The notes: generated by a model not told the origin, from the letters alone. DNA of 64,000 bases from Bacillus sp. BP-3 (GCF_028401955.1 NZ_JAQOTJ010000007.1:62001-126000); one strand, 5' to 3'; positions 25,027 to 39,569 are shown, counted from the first letter of the stretch. Numbers and translations: made by a program.

Positions 25027-26052
25027 ATGATGCGCTCATGGATTCAGTATACAAAAAAATTATTACCTGATCTGCTACCTGTTATGCAAAAGAGAATGCA
25101 AATTCTTCAGTACATCAGGTTAACACAACCTATTGGTAGAAGAAATTTATCTGCAAGTCTTGGTATGACAGAACGAGTATTACGAAGTGAAGTACAAGTT
25201 TTGAAAGATGAGAACTTGGTTCACGTCGCCTCTTCTGGAATGACATTAACAGAAGAAGGAACAGCTGTTGTTCTTGCTTTGGAAGACTTTATGAAAGAAA
25301 TTTCTGGTTTGAAGGTTTTGGAAAAGCAGCTTAAGGAAAGATTAGACTTGGATGAAGTTTTCGTTGTCCCTGGTGATAGTGATGAATCACCTTGGGTCAA
25401 GCTGGAGATGGGCCGCGCTTGTGCCTCTTGTATAAAAAATCGTCTGACAGCAAATAATATCGTTGCTGTGACTGGAGGAACCACGATAGCTGCCGTAGCT
25501 GATATGATGCAAATTGATTGCAGGGATCTACATATGTTATTTGTCCCAGCACGCGGTGGAATTGGAGAGAGTGTTGAGCTAGAAGCAAACACGATTTGTG
25601 CGAAAATGGCACAAAATACAGCGAGTAATTATCGCTTATTGTATGTTCCAGACCACGTAAGCAGCGAGGCATACGCATCCATTGTGACAGAACCTTCTGT
25701 GAAAGAAATTCTGGAGTTGATTCGATCTTCCAACATTGTCATTCACGGAATCGGTGATGCCTTAACAATGGCGCGGAGAAGAAGTACTCTAGAAGCAGAT
25801 TGGATGAAAATTAAAGAGAACAAAGCAGTCGGTGAAGCCTTTGGATACTACTTCAATGAAAAAGGTGAAGTTGTTCATAAAGTACAAACAGTTGGCATGC
25901 AGCTTGAAGATTTAGGGCATGTGTCTCATGTCGTGTCAGTTGCTGGAGGTTCATCAAAAGCAAAAGCAATTCAAGCAGTAATTAAGCAAGGGCACACTTC
26001 ATTACTAATTACCGATGAAGGTGCAGCAAAAGAGTTAGTAAAGGGTAAATAA
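25027..26052 (+). CDS. cggR: Central glycolytic genes regulator CggR
   Basis: A 341-residue SorC/DeoR-family repressor. Start ATG 25027 after GTGAGGAGA; ATG 25030 is equally possible, and the upstream in-frame GTG at 25009 overlaps the ribosome site. The N-terminal helix-turn-helix (RRNLSASLGMTERVLRSEV) is followed by the sugar-phosphate-binding domain with VAVTGGTTIAAVA and VPARGGIGE. It represses its own operon through the operator at 24953. The remaining operon genes follow directly. Confidence 0.96.
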   Translation: MMRSWIQYTKKLLPDLLPVMQKRMQILQYIRLTQPIGRRNLSASLGMTERVLRSEVQVLKDENLVHVASSGMTLTEEGTAVVLALEDFMKEISGLKVLEKQLKERLDLDEVFVVPGDSDESPWVKLEMGRACASCIKNRLTANNIVAVTGGTTIAAVADMMQIDCRDLHMLFVPARGGIGESVELEANTICAKMAQNTASNYRLLYVPDHVSSEAYASIVTEPSVKEILELIRSSNIVIHGIGDALTMARRRSTLEADWMKIKENKAVGEAFGYYFNEKGEVVHKVQTVGMQLEDLGHVSHVVSVAGGSSKAKAIQAVIKQGHTSLLITDEGAAKELVKGK

Positions 26053-26059
26053 CCCTTAA

Positions 26060-27091
<1,032 letters not shown>

Positions 27092-27123
27092 TTCTTAAGT
27101 TTATCAGTTATCAATGACAAAAC

Positions 27124-27150
27124 GAGGGAGAGGGTTTGTTCCCTCTCTCT
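27124..27150 (+). terminator. Partial terminator between gap and pgk
   Basis: GAGGGAGAGGG pairs with CCCTCTCTC around TTTGTT, followed by TTCTTTCGTTTT. This gives a short cggR-gap transcript as well as readthrough into pgk. Confidence 0.85.
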
Positions 27151-27225
27151 TCTTTCGTTTTAGAAGCAAATGTGATAAGCTTTTGAATGGGTTTTGTCAA
27201 TCCTAACTAGTCGGAGGGAAATCCA

Positions 27226-28410
27226 ATGAATAAAAAATCAATTCGTGACGTAGATTTAAAGGGTAAACGAGTATTTTGCCGCGTTGACTTCAACGTACCA
27301 ATGAAAGAAGGCAAAATTACAGACGAGACTCGCATTCGTGCAGCTCTTCCTACAATTCAATATTTAGTAGAGCAAGGTGCGAAAGTGATTTTAGCAAGCC
27401 ATTTAGGTCGTCCAAAAGGACAAGTAGTAGAAGAAATGCGTCTAACTCCAGTAGCGGTACGTTTAGGTGAGCTTCTTGGTAAAGACGTGAAAAAAGCGGA
27501 CGAAGCATTCGGACCTGCTGTGCAAGAAATGGTTACAGCAATGAAAGAAGGCGACGTATTAGTTCTTGAAAACGTACGTTTCTATGCAGGCGAAGAAAAG
27601 AACGATGCAGAACTTGCGAAAGAATTTGCAGCTCTTGCTGATATTTTCGTAAACGATGCATTCGGTGCAGCTCACCGTGCTCATGCTTCTACTGCAGGTA
27701 TTGCAGATTACTTACCAGCAGTATCAGGTTTCTTAATGGAAAAAGAATTAGAAGTACTAGGTAAAGCACTTTCTAATCCAGATCGTCCATTTACAGCAAT
27801 CATTGGTGGTGCGAAAGTAAAAGATAAAATCGGTGTAATACGTCATCTACTTGATAAAGTTGATAACTTAATCATTGGTGGTGGACTAGCTTATACATTT
27901 GTAAAAGCACAAGGTCATGAAATCGGACAATCTCTATGTGAAGACGACAAAATTGAACTAGCAAAAGAGTTTATACAACTTGCAAAAGAAAAAGGTGTAA
28001 ACTTCTACATGCCAGTTGATTGCGTCATTGCAGATGACTTCTCTGAAACTGCAAACCAACAGGTTGTAGATATCGATTCTATTCCTGCTACTTGGCAAAG
28101 TTTAGATATCGGACCAAAAACAAGTGCAATTTATGCAGATGTAATTAAAAACTCTAAGCTTGTTGTATGGAACGGACCGATGGGCGTATTCGAAATGGCT
28201 CCATATGCAGAAGGTACAAAAGCAGTAGGACAAGCATTAGCAGATGCAGAAGGTACATACTCTGTTATCGGCGGTGGTGACTCTGCAGCAGCTGTTGAAA
28301 AATTCGGTATGGCTGATAAAATGAGCCACATTTCTACTGGCGGCGGTGCGTCATTAGAATTTATGGAAGGTAAAGAACTTCCTGGTGTAGTTTGTCTTAA
28401 CGACAAATAA
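27226..28410 (+). CDS. pgk: Phosphoglycerate kinase
   Basis: A 394-residue enzyme of normal length. N-terminal substrate-binding residues lie in [11 protein letters not shown] and SHLGRPKG, and the nucleotide-binding glycines in [15 protein letters not shown]. It makes ATP from 1,3-bisphosphoglycerate. Ribosome site CGGAGGGAAAT. Third gene of the operon. Confidence 0.98.
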   Translation: MNKKSIRDVDLKGKRVFCRVDFNVPMKEGKITDETRIRAALPTIQYLVEQGAKVILASHLGRPKGQVVEEMRLTPVAVRLGELLGKDVKKADEAFGPAVQEMVTAMKEGDVLVLENVRFYAGEEKNDAELAKEFAALADIFVNDAFGAAHRAHASTAGIADYLPAVSGFLMEKELEVLGKALSNPDRPFTAIIGGAKVKDKIGVIRHLLDKVDNLIIGGGLAYTFVKAQGHEIGQSLCEDDKIELAKEFIQLAKEKGVNFYMPVDCVIADDFSETANQQVVDIDSIPATWQSLDIGPKTSAIYADVIKNSKLVVWNGPMGVFEMAPYAEGTKAVGQALADAEGTYSVIGGGDSAAAVEKFGMADKMSHISTGGGASLEFMEGKELPGVVCLNDK

Positions 28411-28414
28411 TTAG

Positions 28415-30723
<2,309 letters not shown>

Positions 30724-30735
30724 TTACTCATATAA

Positions 30736-32043
<1,308 letters not shown>

Positions 32044-32074
32044 TTTCTGTAAGGTAGTACAATAGGTATTGCTT

Positions 32075-32120
32075 TTAACCTCCTATTACTGTGGGATATC
32101 TACAGTAATAGGAGGTTTTT
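32075..32120 (+). terminator. Terminator of the glycolytic operon
   Basis: AACCTCCTATTACTGT pairs perfectly with ACAGTAATAGGAGGTT, followed by TTTT. Very strong. Confidence 0.95.
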
Positions 32121-32218
32121 TATTATATATAGAAACTGTTGGAAAATGAAAAAACACTTGGCAATGATTTCGATTTCTTATATAACTAAGAGTAAAGTTG
32201 GTAATGGAGGAAGGGTTT

Positions 32219-32992
32219 ATGAAAAAAATTATTGCAGTTTCCAGTTTTGTACTTCTTATAGGAGCGGGATGCAGCAGTGAAAAAACTACAAAGACTGAAG
32301 AACCTAAAACAGTATCAGTGCAAAAAGAGAAAGAGAAAGTTAAAGAACTAACGGCAAAAGATATTTTTACGAAGGCTACTGATTATTTCAAAAAAGCAGA
32401 ACACGTTACTATGACATGTGATTTGAATACGAAGGCTGCCAATATATCAATAGACACGAAAGTAAAAGCGCAGTCTGAGCCGAATAAAGGAAACTCTCGA
32501 ACTGAAATGAATATGAATGGGACAGATTTTGTCGTCTTTGATGTAGGCGGGAAGATTGCAGCTGAAGTGAAAGATCCGAATTCAGGAAAGTTTATCTCAG
32601 TTCCAGCAAATCAATTAAATCAAATGAAAGCTTATGATTTCAAAACATCTAAAAATACGATAGCAGAGCTTGAGAAAACATTACAACTGACAGATAAGAT
32701 GAAAGTGGAGAAAGATGGAGAGAAATATAAACTTTCATTTCAGTTGAATGGACAAGAAGCGAAGGACTATTTAATCAGCGTGAATGAAAGTGCGAAAACA
32801 ACATTTGAACGCCAACAGGCAACTGTTGATTCACTGCATACGGAGTATGTTATTACAAAAGAATTTAAAGTTGAATCTATTAAGACAAATGCCGAGATGA
32901 AAACGGGTAAAGACACGATTCAAATTACAGGGGATACAAAAATTTCTTATGATGAAAAATTCGATCCAATTCAATTACCAGAAGGAAATTAA
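32219..32992 (+). CDS. Lipoprotein, DUF6612-like
   Basis: A 257-residue lipoprotein. Start ATG 32219 after GGAGGAAGGG. The signal has lipobox IGAGC with the cysteine at about residue 18, then a lysine-rich spacer (EEPKTVSVQKEKEKVK). The mature part has the pattern of small LolA/LppX-like beta-rich lipoproteins of Bacillus (threonine-rich strands, a central FERQQATVDS helix). It follows its own region after the eno terminator. Function unknown; a role at the membrane surface is inferred only from the lipobox. Confidence 0.75.
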   Translation: MKKIIAVSSFVLLIGAGCSSEKTTKTEEPKTVSVQKEKEKVKELTAKDIFTKATDYFKKAEHVTMTCDLNTKAANISIDTKVKAQSEPNKGNSRTEMNMNGTDFVVFDVGGKIAAEVKDPNSGKFISVPANQLNQMKAYDFKTSKNTIAELEKTLQLTDKMKVEKDGEKYKLSFQLNGQEAKDYLISVNESAKTTFERQQATVDSLHTEYVITKEFKVESIKTNAEMKTGKDTIQITGDTKISYDEKFDPIQLPEGN

Positions 32993-33004
32993 AAGCGTTT
33001 CTTG

Positions 33005-33056
33005 CGAAAAACAATTGCGAAGTGAAGCAATTGTTTTTTTTTTTTTTTTTTTTTTT
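33005..33056 (+). terminator. Terminator with a 23-T run
   Basis: ACAATTGC pairs with GCAATTGT and is followed by an uninterrupted run of 23 T at 33034-33056. Homopolymers of this length slip easily in replication and are also error-prone in assemblies. Confidence 0.85.
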
Positions 33057-33113
33057 GTCACTCGAAAATTTTGAAAATATAAACTTTATATAACAATAAA
33101 AAAATCCAATTGC

Positions 33114-33219
33114 TAATAACGTTTACAAATACAGTAAAAATAGTAATGAAAGCGCATACCATATTGTGTTTTATTTGTCAATCAGATAAATTGCAGGTTT
33201 TTACAATTTGTACTATGAT
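33114..33219 (+). promoter_or_regulatory. cidAB promoter with two cre-like sites upstream
   Basis: A SigA promoter is visible: TTGCAG at 33191-33196, 17-bp spacer, TATGAT at 33214-33219. Upstream lie TAATAACGTTTACA (33114-33127) and TGAAAGCGCATACC (33147-33160), each with two mismatches to the CcpA cre consensus TGWAANCGNTNWCA. Their position, about 70-105 bp upstream of the start point, suits activation rather than repression. Confidence 0.5.
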
Positions 33220-33265
33220 AAATGTAGAAAATGTCAAGAATCGCATAATGAAGGATGATAGGCAG

Positions 33266-33634
33266 ATGAAATTCACAAAAATTATTGTCCAAGTAGCAGC
33301 GCTTTACGTGTTTAATATGATTGGAACGTGGATAGGAGAAGCACTTCATCTTCCGATTCCAGGAAGTTTAATAGGAATGTTTTTGTTACTTGTATCGCTT
33401 GGATTGAAAGTCCTTCCAGTGAAATGGTTTGAATTAGGAGCAGAAACTTTAGTTGCTCTTATGCCATTTTTACTAATACCTCCAACTATTGGTTTAATGA
33501 ATTATGGTTCTTTTTTTATGAATAAAGGTATTTCGCTGTTCATTACTGTTGTCGCGAGTACGTTTTTAATTATCATTGTAGCAGGGCATACAGGACAATA
33601 CTTGGCGAATAGAAAGGAAAAAGAGACACAATGA
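33266..33634 (+). CDS. cidA: CidA/LrgA-family holin-like membrane protein
   Basis: A 122-residue protein with four membrane segments and the family signature LPIPGSLIGMFLLL. The start ATG 33266 follows AAGGATGAT; longer in-frame extensions have no ribosome site. CidA/LrgA proteins were described as holin-like regulators of murein hydrolase activity, and B. subtilis relatives (PftAB) carry pyruvate. It overlaps cidB by four nt, so the two form a membrane complex as usual. Whether this pair acts in lysis or metabolite transport cannot be told from sequence. Confidence 0.85.
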   Translation: MKFTKIIVQVAALYVFNMIGTWIGEALHLPIPGSLIGMFLLLVSLGLKVLPVKWFELGAETLVALMPFLLIPPTIGLMNYGSFFMNKGISLFITVVASTFLIIIVAGHTGQYLANRKEKETQ

Positions 33635-34320
33635 GTATAGTAATTGGAATTGGTTGGGTTATGTTAACAGCGTTATTGTATCAACTAGCAAAGAAGATTT
33701 ATAAGTGGTTTCCAACACCGTTTACGATTCCCATGCTTGTCGCAACAGCTTTGATGATTATCTTGTTAATCGTATGTGATATACCATATCAACAATACAT
33801 GCAAAGCGGCGGGGGCTGGATTTCGAAATTACTTGGACCCGGTGTAGTAGCGTTTGCGATCCCTCTTTATAAACAACGCGGCGTTTTGAAGAAGTATGTT
33901 GTCCCAATTGCTGGCGGTGTATTGGTAGGAACAATCGTTGCCATTGCAAGTGATATGATCATTGCAACTGTTATGGGAACGGATAAAAGTTTAATTTTAT
34001 CTTCCTTACCAAAGTCAGTAACGATGCCAGTAGCTATGAGTGTGTCAGAAGAAGTTGGCGGTGTTCCATCGTTAACGGCTGCTTTCGTAGTAGTTGCCGG
34101 GATATCTGGAACAATTTCTGGTCCGCTTTTATTAAAATGGAGCAGAGTGACAAATTCTGTTGGAAGAGGAATAGGATTTGGCTGTGCATCGCATATTATG
34201 GGCGTTATGCGTGCGATGAAAAACAATGAGCACGAGGGCGTAATTGGATCGGTGACAATGACATTAACAGCAATCTTAACATGTCTATTAGGACCGTTAT
34301 TTGCAGCTTTTTTTATTTAA
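33631..34320 (+). CDS. cidB: CidB/LrgB-family membrane protein
   Basis: A 229-residue protein with about six to seven membrane segments and conserved segments KSVTMPVAMSVSEEVGGVPSL and SHIMGVMRAM typical of LrgB/CidB. It is the second half of the CidAB pair and starts inside the cidA stop (ATGA). The nearby cre-like sites suggest that glucose or overflow metabolism influences it. Confidence 0.87.
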   Translation: MSIVIGIGWVMLTALLYQLAKKIYKWFPTPFTIPMLVATALMIILLIVCDIPYQQYMQSGGGWISKLLGPGVVAFAIPLYKQRGVLKKYVVPIAGGVLVGTIVAIASDMIIATVMGTDKSLILSSLPKSVTMPVAMSVSEEVGGVPSLTAAFVVVAGISGTISGPLLLKWSRVTNSVGRGIGFGCASHIMGVMRAMKNNEHEGVIGSVTMTLTAILTCLLGPLFAAFFI

Positions 34321-34412
34321 TCTGGTGAAGTATTAGGTGTATGAGACGCTCTCGCTTTTCCAATTATTTTATGTTACATTTAAAGTAATTGAAACTTTAG
34401 GAGGCATGTAAA

Positions 34413-34646
34413 GTGCATACGTTTTTATCAGTTTTACTTATTATTGTATCGCTGTTATTAATTGTACTTGTATTAATGCAATCTAGTAAGAGTGCTGGTT
34501 TATCCGGTGCAATTTCTGGCGGTGCGGAGCAATTATTCGGTAAGCAAAAAGCACGCGGAGTAGAAGCTGTATTAAACCGCATTACAATTGTTCTTGCTGT
34601 ATTATTCTTCGTGTTAACATTTGCTGTTACGTATTTACAAGTATAA
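34413..34646 (+). CDS. secG: Preprotein translocase subunit SecG
   Basis: A 77-residue protein with two membrane segments, a GTG start behind TTAGGAGGC, and the SecG pattern [29 protein letters not shown] between them. It assists SecYE in protein export. secG-est-rnr-smpB-ssrA is the conserved order in Bacillaceae and is kept here. Confidence 0.93.
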   Translation: MHTFLSVLLIIVSLLLIVLVLMQSSKSAGLSGAISGGAEQLFGKQKARGVEAVLNRITIVLAVLFFVLTFAVTYLQV

Positions 34647-34648
34647 TA

Positions 34649-34687
34649 AAAAAAGATTCACCTTCCCGGGTTGAATCTTTTTTTATT
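34649..34687 (+). terminator. Terminator of secG
   Basis: AAAAAGATTCA pairs with TGAATCTTTTT around a CCTTCCCGGGT loop region; the T run belongs to the stem and continues after it. Confidence 0.88.
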
Positions 34688-34791
34688 TCTCCGGAGGAAA
34701 TTTCTGATTAGATTATGGAAAAGAAACTATGTTACACTATGAATAGACAATATATGAGGATTACATTATAGAAAGAGAAGGAGAAACAGAA

Positions 34792-35532
34792 ATGAAACTA
34801 GCATCCCCAAAACCATTTACATTTGAAGCGGGAGAACGTGCAGTTTTACTATTACACGGTTTTACAGGAAATTCTGCTGATGTTCGTATGCTTGGACGTT
34901 ATTTAGAGACAAAAGGCTACACATGTCATGCTCCGATTTATAAAGGCCATGGTGTACCACCAGAGCAGCTTGTGCACACGGGTCCAGAAGACTGGTGGAA
35001 AGATGTAATGGAAGCATATCAACATTTAAAAGATAAAGGATATGAAAAGATTGCAGCTGTTGGCTTATCGCTTGGCGGTGTCTTTTCATTAAAACTTGCT
35101 TATACAATGCCGATTATCGGAGTGGTACCAATGTGTGCCCCAATGTACATTAAAAGCGAAGAAACGATGTACCAAGGTATATTAGCGTACGCACGCGAAT
35201 ATAAAAAACGTGAGCGTAAATCACCAGAGAAGATTGAAGAAGAGATGTTTGCGTTTAAGCAAACACCGATGAACACATTAAGAGCACTGCAAGATTTAAT
35301 TCGGGATGTACGCAATAACATTGATATGATTTATGCACCAACGTTTGTTGTGCAAGCGCGCCATGACGAAATGATTAATACAGATAGCGCGAACATTATT
35401 TATAATGGAGTAGAATCAAATGTGAAAGAAGTTAAGTGGTACGAAGATTCTACACATGTAATTACGCTTGATAAGCAGCGTGATGAGCTGCATGAAGATG
35501 TATATAACTTCTTGGAGCAACTAGATTGGTAA
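34792..35532 (+). CDS. est: Carboxylesterase (Est30-type)
   Basis: A 246-residue alpha/beta hydrolase. The nucleophile Ser93 lies in GLSLGG, the aspartate in VQARHDEMI (about 193) and the histidine in STHVITLD (about 222), as in Geobacillus Est30. The oxyanion region is LLHGFTGN. It hydrolyses short-chain carboxylic esters in the cytosol; the physiological substrate is unknown. It sits in its conserved position between secG and rnr. Confidence 0.93.
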   Translation: MKLASPKPFTFEAGERAVLLLHGFTGNSADVRMLGRYLETKGYTCHAPIYKGHGVPPEQLVHTGPEDWWKDVMEAYQHLKDKGYEKIAAVGLSLGGVFSLKLAYTMPIIGVVPMCAPMYIKSEETMYQGILAYAREYKKRERKSPEKIEEEMFAFKQTPMNTLRALQDLIRDVRNNIDMIYAPTFVVQARHDEMINTDSANIIYNGVESNVKEVKWYEDSTHVITLDKQRDELHEDVYNFLEQLDW

Positions 35533-35553
35533 GATCTAGTTGCCTCTTTTTTA
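35518..35553 (+). terminator. Terminator overlapping the end of the esterase gene
   Basis: CAACTAGAT in the last codons pairs with ATCTAGTTG just after the stop, followed by CTCTTTTTT. Confidence 0.85.
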
Positions 35554-35579
35554 CATATATAACAATATAAAAATCCATT

Positions 35580-35685
35580 TCTTTTTAGGGTTGGTGAGAG
35601 CAATTTGCCATTTGTGCCACGTGCGAGGTTTGAAACAAAGGTAGAAAGCCAGAGCAGGTCCTGTATTGTTTAGGATGACAGTGAT
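35580..35685. repeat. Partial interspersed repeat (11603 family)
   Basis: TTTGTGCCACGTGCGAGGTTTG, AAACAAAGG and GGTCCTGTATTGTTTAGGAT correspond to the second half of repeat copy A at 11603 (TGCCACATGCGTGGTTTG and so on). It is joined directly to a bcr-type core. Confidence 0.6.
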
Positions 35686-35692
35686 GTATATG

Positions 35693-35770
35693 TGAAAAAA
35701 CAAAATGGGTTTATCCCGCTATTCGCGGGCAGTAAGCCCCCCGCTGATGGAAGTTGCACTTTATATAAGA
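35693..35770. repeat. bcr-type interspersed repeat
   Basis: The cleanest copy in the window: TTTATCCCGCTATTCGCGGG, CAGTAAGCCCCCC, GCTGATGGAAGTTGCACTTT. It lies in the rnr upstream region. CCCGC...GCGGG can form a short hairpin. Confidence 0.75.
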
Positions 35771-35843
35771 CAGCATCATTTATATATGATTATCTTTTCG
35801 GATACAATATAAAATACGAGGATTTAGAAGGAGGTTTTTGTAC

Positions 35844-38189
35844 TTGGAGGAAATTATTCAAAAAAATATCGATAAATTGTTATCGTTTATGAAAGAAGAA
35901 GCATATAAACCGCTTACTGTGCAAGAGTTAGAAGAAGCGTTTGGTATTGAAGATGCGGCGGATTTTAAAGAATTTGTGAAGGCACTTGTCATTATGGAGG
36001 AAAAAGGACTTGTTGTGCGGACGAGAAGTAATCGCTATGGTCTTCCAGAGAAAATGAACTTAGTGCGCGGTAAACTCATTGGACATGCCCGCGGCTTTGC
36101 GTTTGTCGTACCAGAAGAAAAAGGGACAGATGATATTTTCATACCGCCAACAGAATTAAAAGGCGCCCTGCACGGTGATACAGTATTAGCGCGTATTAGT
36201 TCAGAGTCAAGCGGTTCGCGCAAGGAAGGGACAATTGTTCGTATCATAGAGCGTGGAACAAAAGAATTAGTTGGTACGTATACAGAATCGAAAAACTTTG
36301 GATTTGTGCTCCCTGATAATAAACGCTGGACGAGCGACATTTTCGTTCCAAAAAATGCTTCTATGGGTGCGGTAGAAGGGCATAAAGTTGTTGTTAAAAT
36401 TACAAGCTACCCGCAAGATCGTTTAAGTGCAGAAGGAGAAGTTATTCAAATTCTTGGTCATAAAAACGATCCAGGCGTGGATATTTTATCCGTTATTCAT
36501 AAGCATAACTTACCGCTTGCGTTCCCGGCAGATGCAATGGAGCATGCGAACAGTGTACCAGAAACAATTGATGAGAACGATTTACAAGGGCGCCGCGATT
36601 TACGAGATCAAACAATTGTTACAATTGATGGTGCGGATGCGAAAGACTTAGATGATGCGGTTACAGTAACGAAGCTTGAGAACGGCAATTACAAGCTTGG
36701 TGTACATATTGCCGATGTAAGTCATTACGTGACAGAAGGCTCAGCAATTGACCGCGAAGCAGCTGAGCGGGGAACGAGTATTTATCTTGTAGACCGTGTT
36801 ATCCCAATGATTCCGCATCGTTTATCTAACGGAATTTGTTCATTAAATCCAAAGGTAGACCGCTTAACTTTATCTTGTGAAATGGAAATTAACGAGCAAG
36901 GGGAAGTAGTGAAGCATGAAATTTTCCAAAGTGTGATTAAAACAGCGGAGCGTATGACGTACTCTGATGTGAAGCGTATTTTGGACGATGAAGATGAAGA
37001 ATTAATGGCACGTTATGAGCCGCTAATCCCAATGTTCCAAGAAATGGGGAAACTAGCTGCTATTTTACGTGAAAAGCGTATGCGCCGCGGGGCTATTGAT
37101 TTTGACTTCAAAGAAGCAAAAGTATTAGTGGATGAAGAAGGAAAGCCGACAGACGTTGTATTACGTGAGCGTTCTGTTGCTGAAAAGCTTATTGAAGAAT
37201 TTATGCTAGTAGCAAACGAAACCGTTGCAGAGCATTTCCACTGGATGAACGTACCGTTTATGTACCGTGTTCACGAAGATCCAAAAGAAGATAAACTAGA
37301 GCGTTTCTTTGAGTTTATTACAAGCTTTGGGTATGCGGTAAAAGGACGAGGAAATGAAGTACATCCACGTGCGCTGCAACAAATTCTTGAAATGGTACAA
37401 GGTCAACCAGAAGAGATTGTGATCTCAACAGTTATGCTTCGTTCCATGAAGCAAGCGCGCTACGATGCAGATAGTTTAGGTCACTTCGGTTTATCGACAG
37501 AGTTTTATACACATTTCACATCACCGATTCGCCGCTACCCTGATTTAATTGTGCATAGATTAATTCGCACATATTTAATTAATGGAAAAGTGGACAATGA
37601 AACACAATCAAAATGGCGTGAAAATTTACCGGATATTGCGGAGCATTCTTCTAATATGGAGCGCCGCGCTGTTGAAGCAGAGCGTGAAACAGATGAGCTG
37701 AAAAAAGCTGAGTACATGCTTGATAAAATTGGTGAAGAATACGACGGGATTATTAGTTCTGTAACAAACTTCGGCTTATTCGTAGAACTTCCAAATACAA
37801 TTGAAGGTCTTGTTCATGTTAGCTATTTAACAGATGACTACTATCGTTATGACGAACAGCATTTTGCGATGATTGGCGAACGGACAGGAAACATCTTCCG
37901 TATTGGTGATGAAATTACAATTCGCGTTATGAACGTAAACAAAGAAGAACGTGCAATTGATTTTGAAATTGTCGGTATGAAAGGCAGTGTGAAACGACAA
38001 CGAAAAGATCGTCCAGTTGTCATTGACCAGCCAAAAGGAAATAGAAAAAAACGCGGTGATCGTGATAACAATCGCGGAGGGCAAGGAAAAGGATCAAATC
38101 ACAATGAAAAACGAAATGGAAACAAAAAGAAAAAGTCATTCTTTGAAAATGCACCGAGCTTTAAGAAGAAAAAGAAAAAACGTAAGTAA
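35844..38189 (+). CDS. rnr: Ribonuclease R
   Basis: A 781-residue 3'-5' exoribonuclease of the RNB family. I choose the TTG at 35844 (MEEIIQKN), properly spaced from AAGGAGG; TTG 35838 is too close. Domains in order: N-terminal helix-turn-helix, two cold-shock domains, the RNB catalytic domain ([12 protein letters not shown] with the metal-binding aspartates), an S1 domain ([26 protein letters not shown] in parts) and a lysine-rich tail. RNase R degrades structured RNA and works with tmRNA-SmpB on nonstop mRNA; those two genes follow directly. Confidence 0.97.
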   Translation: MEEIIQKNIDKLLSFMKEEAYKPLTVQELEEAFGIEDAADFKEFVKALVIMEEKGLVVRTRSNRYGLPEKMNLVRGKLIGHARGFAFVVPEEKGTDDIFIPPTELKGALHGDTVLARISSESSGSRKEGTIVRIIERGTKELVGTYTESKNFGFVLPDNKRWTSDIFVPKNASMGAVEGHKVVVKITSYPQDRLSAEGEVIQILGHKNDPGVDILSVIHKHNLPLAFPADAMEHANSVPETIDENDLQGRRDLRDQTIVTIDGADAKDLDDAVTVTKLENGNYKLGVHIADVSHYVTEGSAIDREAAERGTSIYLVDRVIPMIPHRLSNGICSLNPKVDRLTLSCEMEINEQGEVVKHEIFQSVIKTAERMTYSDVKRILDDEDEELMARYEPLIPMFQEMGKLAAILREKRMRRGAIDFDFKEAKVLVDEEGKPTDVVLRERSVAEKLIEEFMLVANETVAEHFHWMNVPFMYRVHEDPKEDKLERFFEFITSFGYAVKGRGNEVHPRALQQILEMVQGQPEEIVISTVMLRSMKQARYDADSLGHFGLSTEFYTHFTSPIRRYPDLIVHRLIRTYLINGKVDNETQSKWRENLPDIAEHSSNMERRAVEAERETDELKKAEYMLDKIGEEYDGIISSVTNFGLFVELPNTIEGLVHVSYLTDDYYRYDEQHFAMIGERTGNIFRIGDEITIRVMNVNKEERAIDFEIVGMKGSVKRQRKDRPVVIDQPKGNRKKRGDRDNNRGGQGKGSNHNEKRNGNKKKKSFFENAPSFKKKKKKRK

Positions 38190-38261
38190 GAAAGAAGCCG
38201 TATATGGCTTCTTTCTTCATATTTTGTTACAATGATACAAATGAAGGGAGGCAGCAAAGAG

Positions 38262-38729
38262 ATGCCAAAAGGTCAAGGGAAAGTCATCGCACAAAATAAA
38301 AAAGCATTCCATGATTATTTTATTGAAGAAACATATGAAGCAGGTCTTGTCCTTCAAGGAACGGAAATTAAGGCGATTCGTGCAGGTCGTGTAAACTTAA
38401 AGGATGCCTTTGCGCGTGTGCAAAATGGTGAAGTATGGGTACATAATATGCACATTAGTCCATATGAACAAGGAAATCGTTTTAACCATGAGCCGCTTCG
38501 CACAAGAAAGTTACTTCTTCATAAAAAAGAAATTTTAAAGCTAATCGGTTATACGAAAGAGACAGGCTATACGCTTGTACCGCTTAAAATTTACTTGAAA
38601 AATGGATTTGCGAAAATGGCACTTGGTTTAGGTAAAGGTAAAAAGCAATATGATAAGCGCCATGATTTAAAAGAAAAAGAAGCAAAACGTGAAATTGCAC
38701 GTGTATTCCGCGATCGTCAAAAGATGTAA
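38262..38729 (+). CDS. smpB: SsrA-binding protein SmpB
   Basis: A 155-residue protein with the OB-fold signature [21 protein letters not shown] and the basic C-terminal tail [23 protein letters not shown] in parts. Start ATG 38262 after AGGGAGG, ten codons inside a longer open frame. It delivers tmRNA to stalled ribosomes. Adjacent to ssrA as in most Firmicutes. Confidence 0.97.
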   Translation: MPKGQGKVIAQNKKAFHDYFIEETYEAGLVLQGTEIKAIRAGRVNLKDAFARVQNGEVWVHNMHISPYEQGNRFNHEPLRTRKLLLHKKEILKLIGYTKETGYTLVPLKIYLKNGFAKMALGLGKGKKQYDKRHDLKEKEAKREIARVFRDRQKM

Positions 38730-38744
38730 TACAGAAATTTACAA

Positions 38745-38772
38745 TTGCAAAATGACGATCGTGTGCTATAAT
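38745..38772 (+). promoter_or_regulatory. ssrA promoter
   Basis: TTGCAA, a 16-bp spacer, TATAAT at 38767-38772. Transcription would start about 78 nt before the mature tmRNA, so the 5' leader is removed by processing. Confidence 0.7.
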
Positions 38773-38856
38773 AACAAATGTAAGGCCAGTTGAACATTGA
38801 AAAACAGCTCAATAGTAGCTATCACGAATATACTTCGTATGCTCCATTTCTTATAT

Positions 38857-39218
38857 GGGGACGTTACGGATTCGACAGGGGTAGTTCGAGCTTAGGTTGC
38901 GAGTCGAGGGGATCGGCCTCGTTAAAACGTCAAAGCCTATAACTGGCAAACAACAAAACAACTTCGCTTTAGCTGCTTAATAACAGCTTTTAGCGGTTCG
39001 CCCCTCCATCGCCCATGTGGTAGGGTAGCGGACTCACTCTAAGTGGGCTACGCCGGAGTTCGCCGTCTGAGGGCAAAGGAAGAGCATAACCAGACTAGCA
39101 ACTTGGAAGCCTGTCGATAGGCCGAAGAGTTTGCGAAATGCTAATATATCGACTACACTCGTAGAAGCTTAAGTGCCGATACTTTTGGACGTGGGTTCGA
39201 CTCCCACCGTCTCCACCA
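38857..39218 (+). ncRNA. ssrA: Transfer-messenger RNA (tmRNA)
   Basis: The 362-nt tmRNA starts at GGGGACGTTACGG and ends with CCCACCGTCTCCACCA, the two halves of the alanine-tRNA-like domain; CCA is encoded. The tag frame at 38945-38980 reads GKQQNNFALAA and stops at TAA; the alanine charged on tmRNA precedes it. FALAA at the end is the ClpXP degradation signal. The usual pseudoknot-forming GC-rich segments follow. From memory, the tag published for B. cereus and B. anthracis is GKQNNLSLAA, so this one differs. Confidence 0.97.
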
Positions 39219-39244
39219 ATACATATTTGGTGGTTTTTTATTTT
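39212..39244 (+). terminator. Terminator of ssrA
   Basis: CCACCAA at the tmRNA 3' end pairs with TTTGGTGG and is followed by TTTTTT. Confidence 0.9.
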
Positions 39245-39251
39245 TATAACA

Positions 39252-39291
39252 AGAAGCATAAGATGGCCGTTTTGGCCAACTTATGCTTCTT
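39252..39291. repeat. Palindromic hairpin, shared with 49247
   Basis: AAGCATAAGATGGCC pairs with GGCCAACTTATGCTT around GTTTT, then TTTTAG. An almost identical hairpin lies at 49247-49281 (AAGCATAAGATTG ... CAATCTTATGCTT). Either a second ssrA terminator or a mobile terminator-like repeat. Confidence 0.7.
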
Positions 39292-39381
39292 TTAGTTTAC
39301 GGCCGACTTACGCTTTCAGGATTTGAAGAATATTTTTAATGTCGCCTTTAAATAAAGTCGCGACTTTTAGGGATAGCATCA

Positions 39382-39530
39382 CATTGCCATCAATTTAAGA
39401 AATTCATTGTTCCTCAAAATGAAAAACGAACTGAATTCTCATAAATAAATGTAGAAAGAACAAACGTCGTTTTGGATACATTTCAAAGTCTCAAGTCGAT
39501 AGGCATATGGCGGCTCATTTCTAGAATTTT
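39382..39530. mobile_element. IS231-like terminal region
   Basis: CATTGCCATCAATTTAAGAA at 39382-39401 matches the IS231 (IS4 family) terminal inverted repeat as I remember it (CATGCCCATCAACTTAAGAA) with two mismatches. The following bases, GAAATTCATTGTTCCTCAAA and ATGAAAAACGAACTG, correspond to the inverted copy at 42480-42530. No transposase is present. The stretch 39292-39381 just before it shows no gene. Confidence 0.6.
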
Positions 39531-39569
39531 TTTCATATGTCAATGATAGAAATATATTTTTTATTATGG

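Noticed and set aside
39190-39300. ssrA 3' end as an integration site of a phage or island
   Set aside because: No second copy of the tmRNA 3' end is seen downstream and no integrase gene is present.
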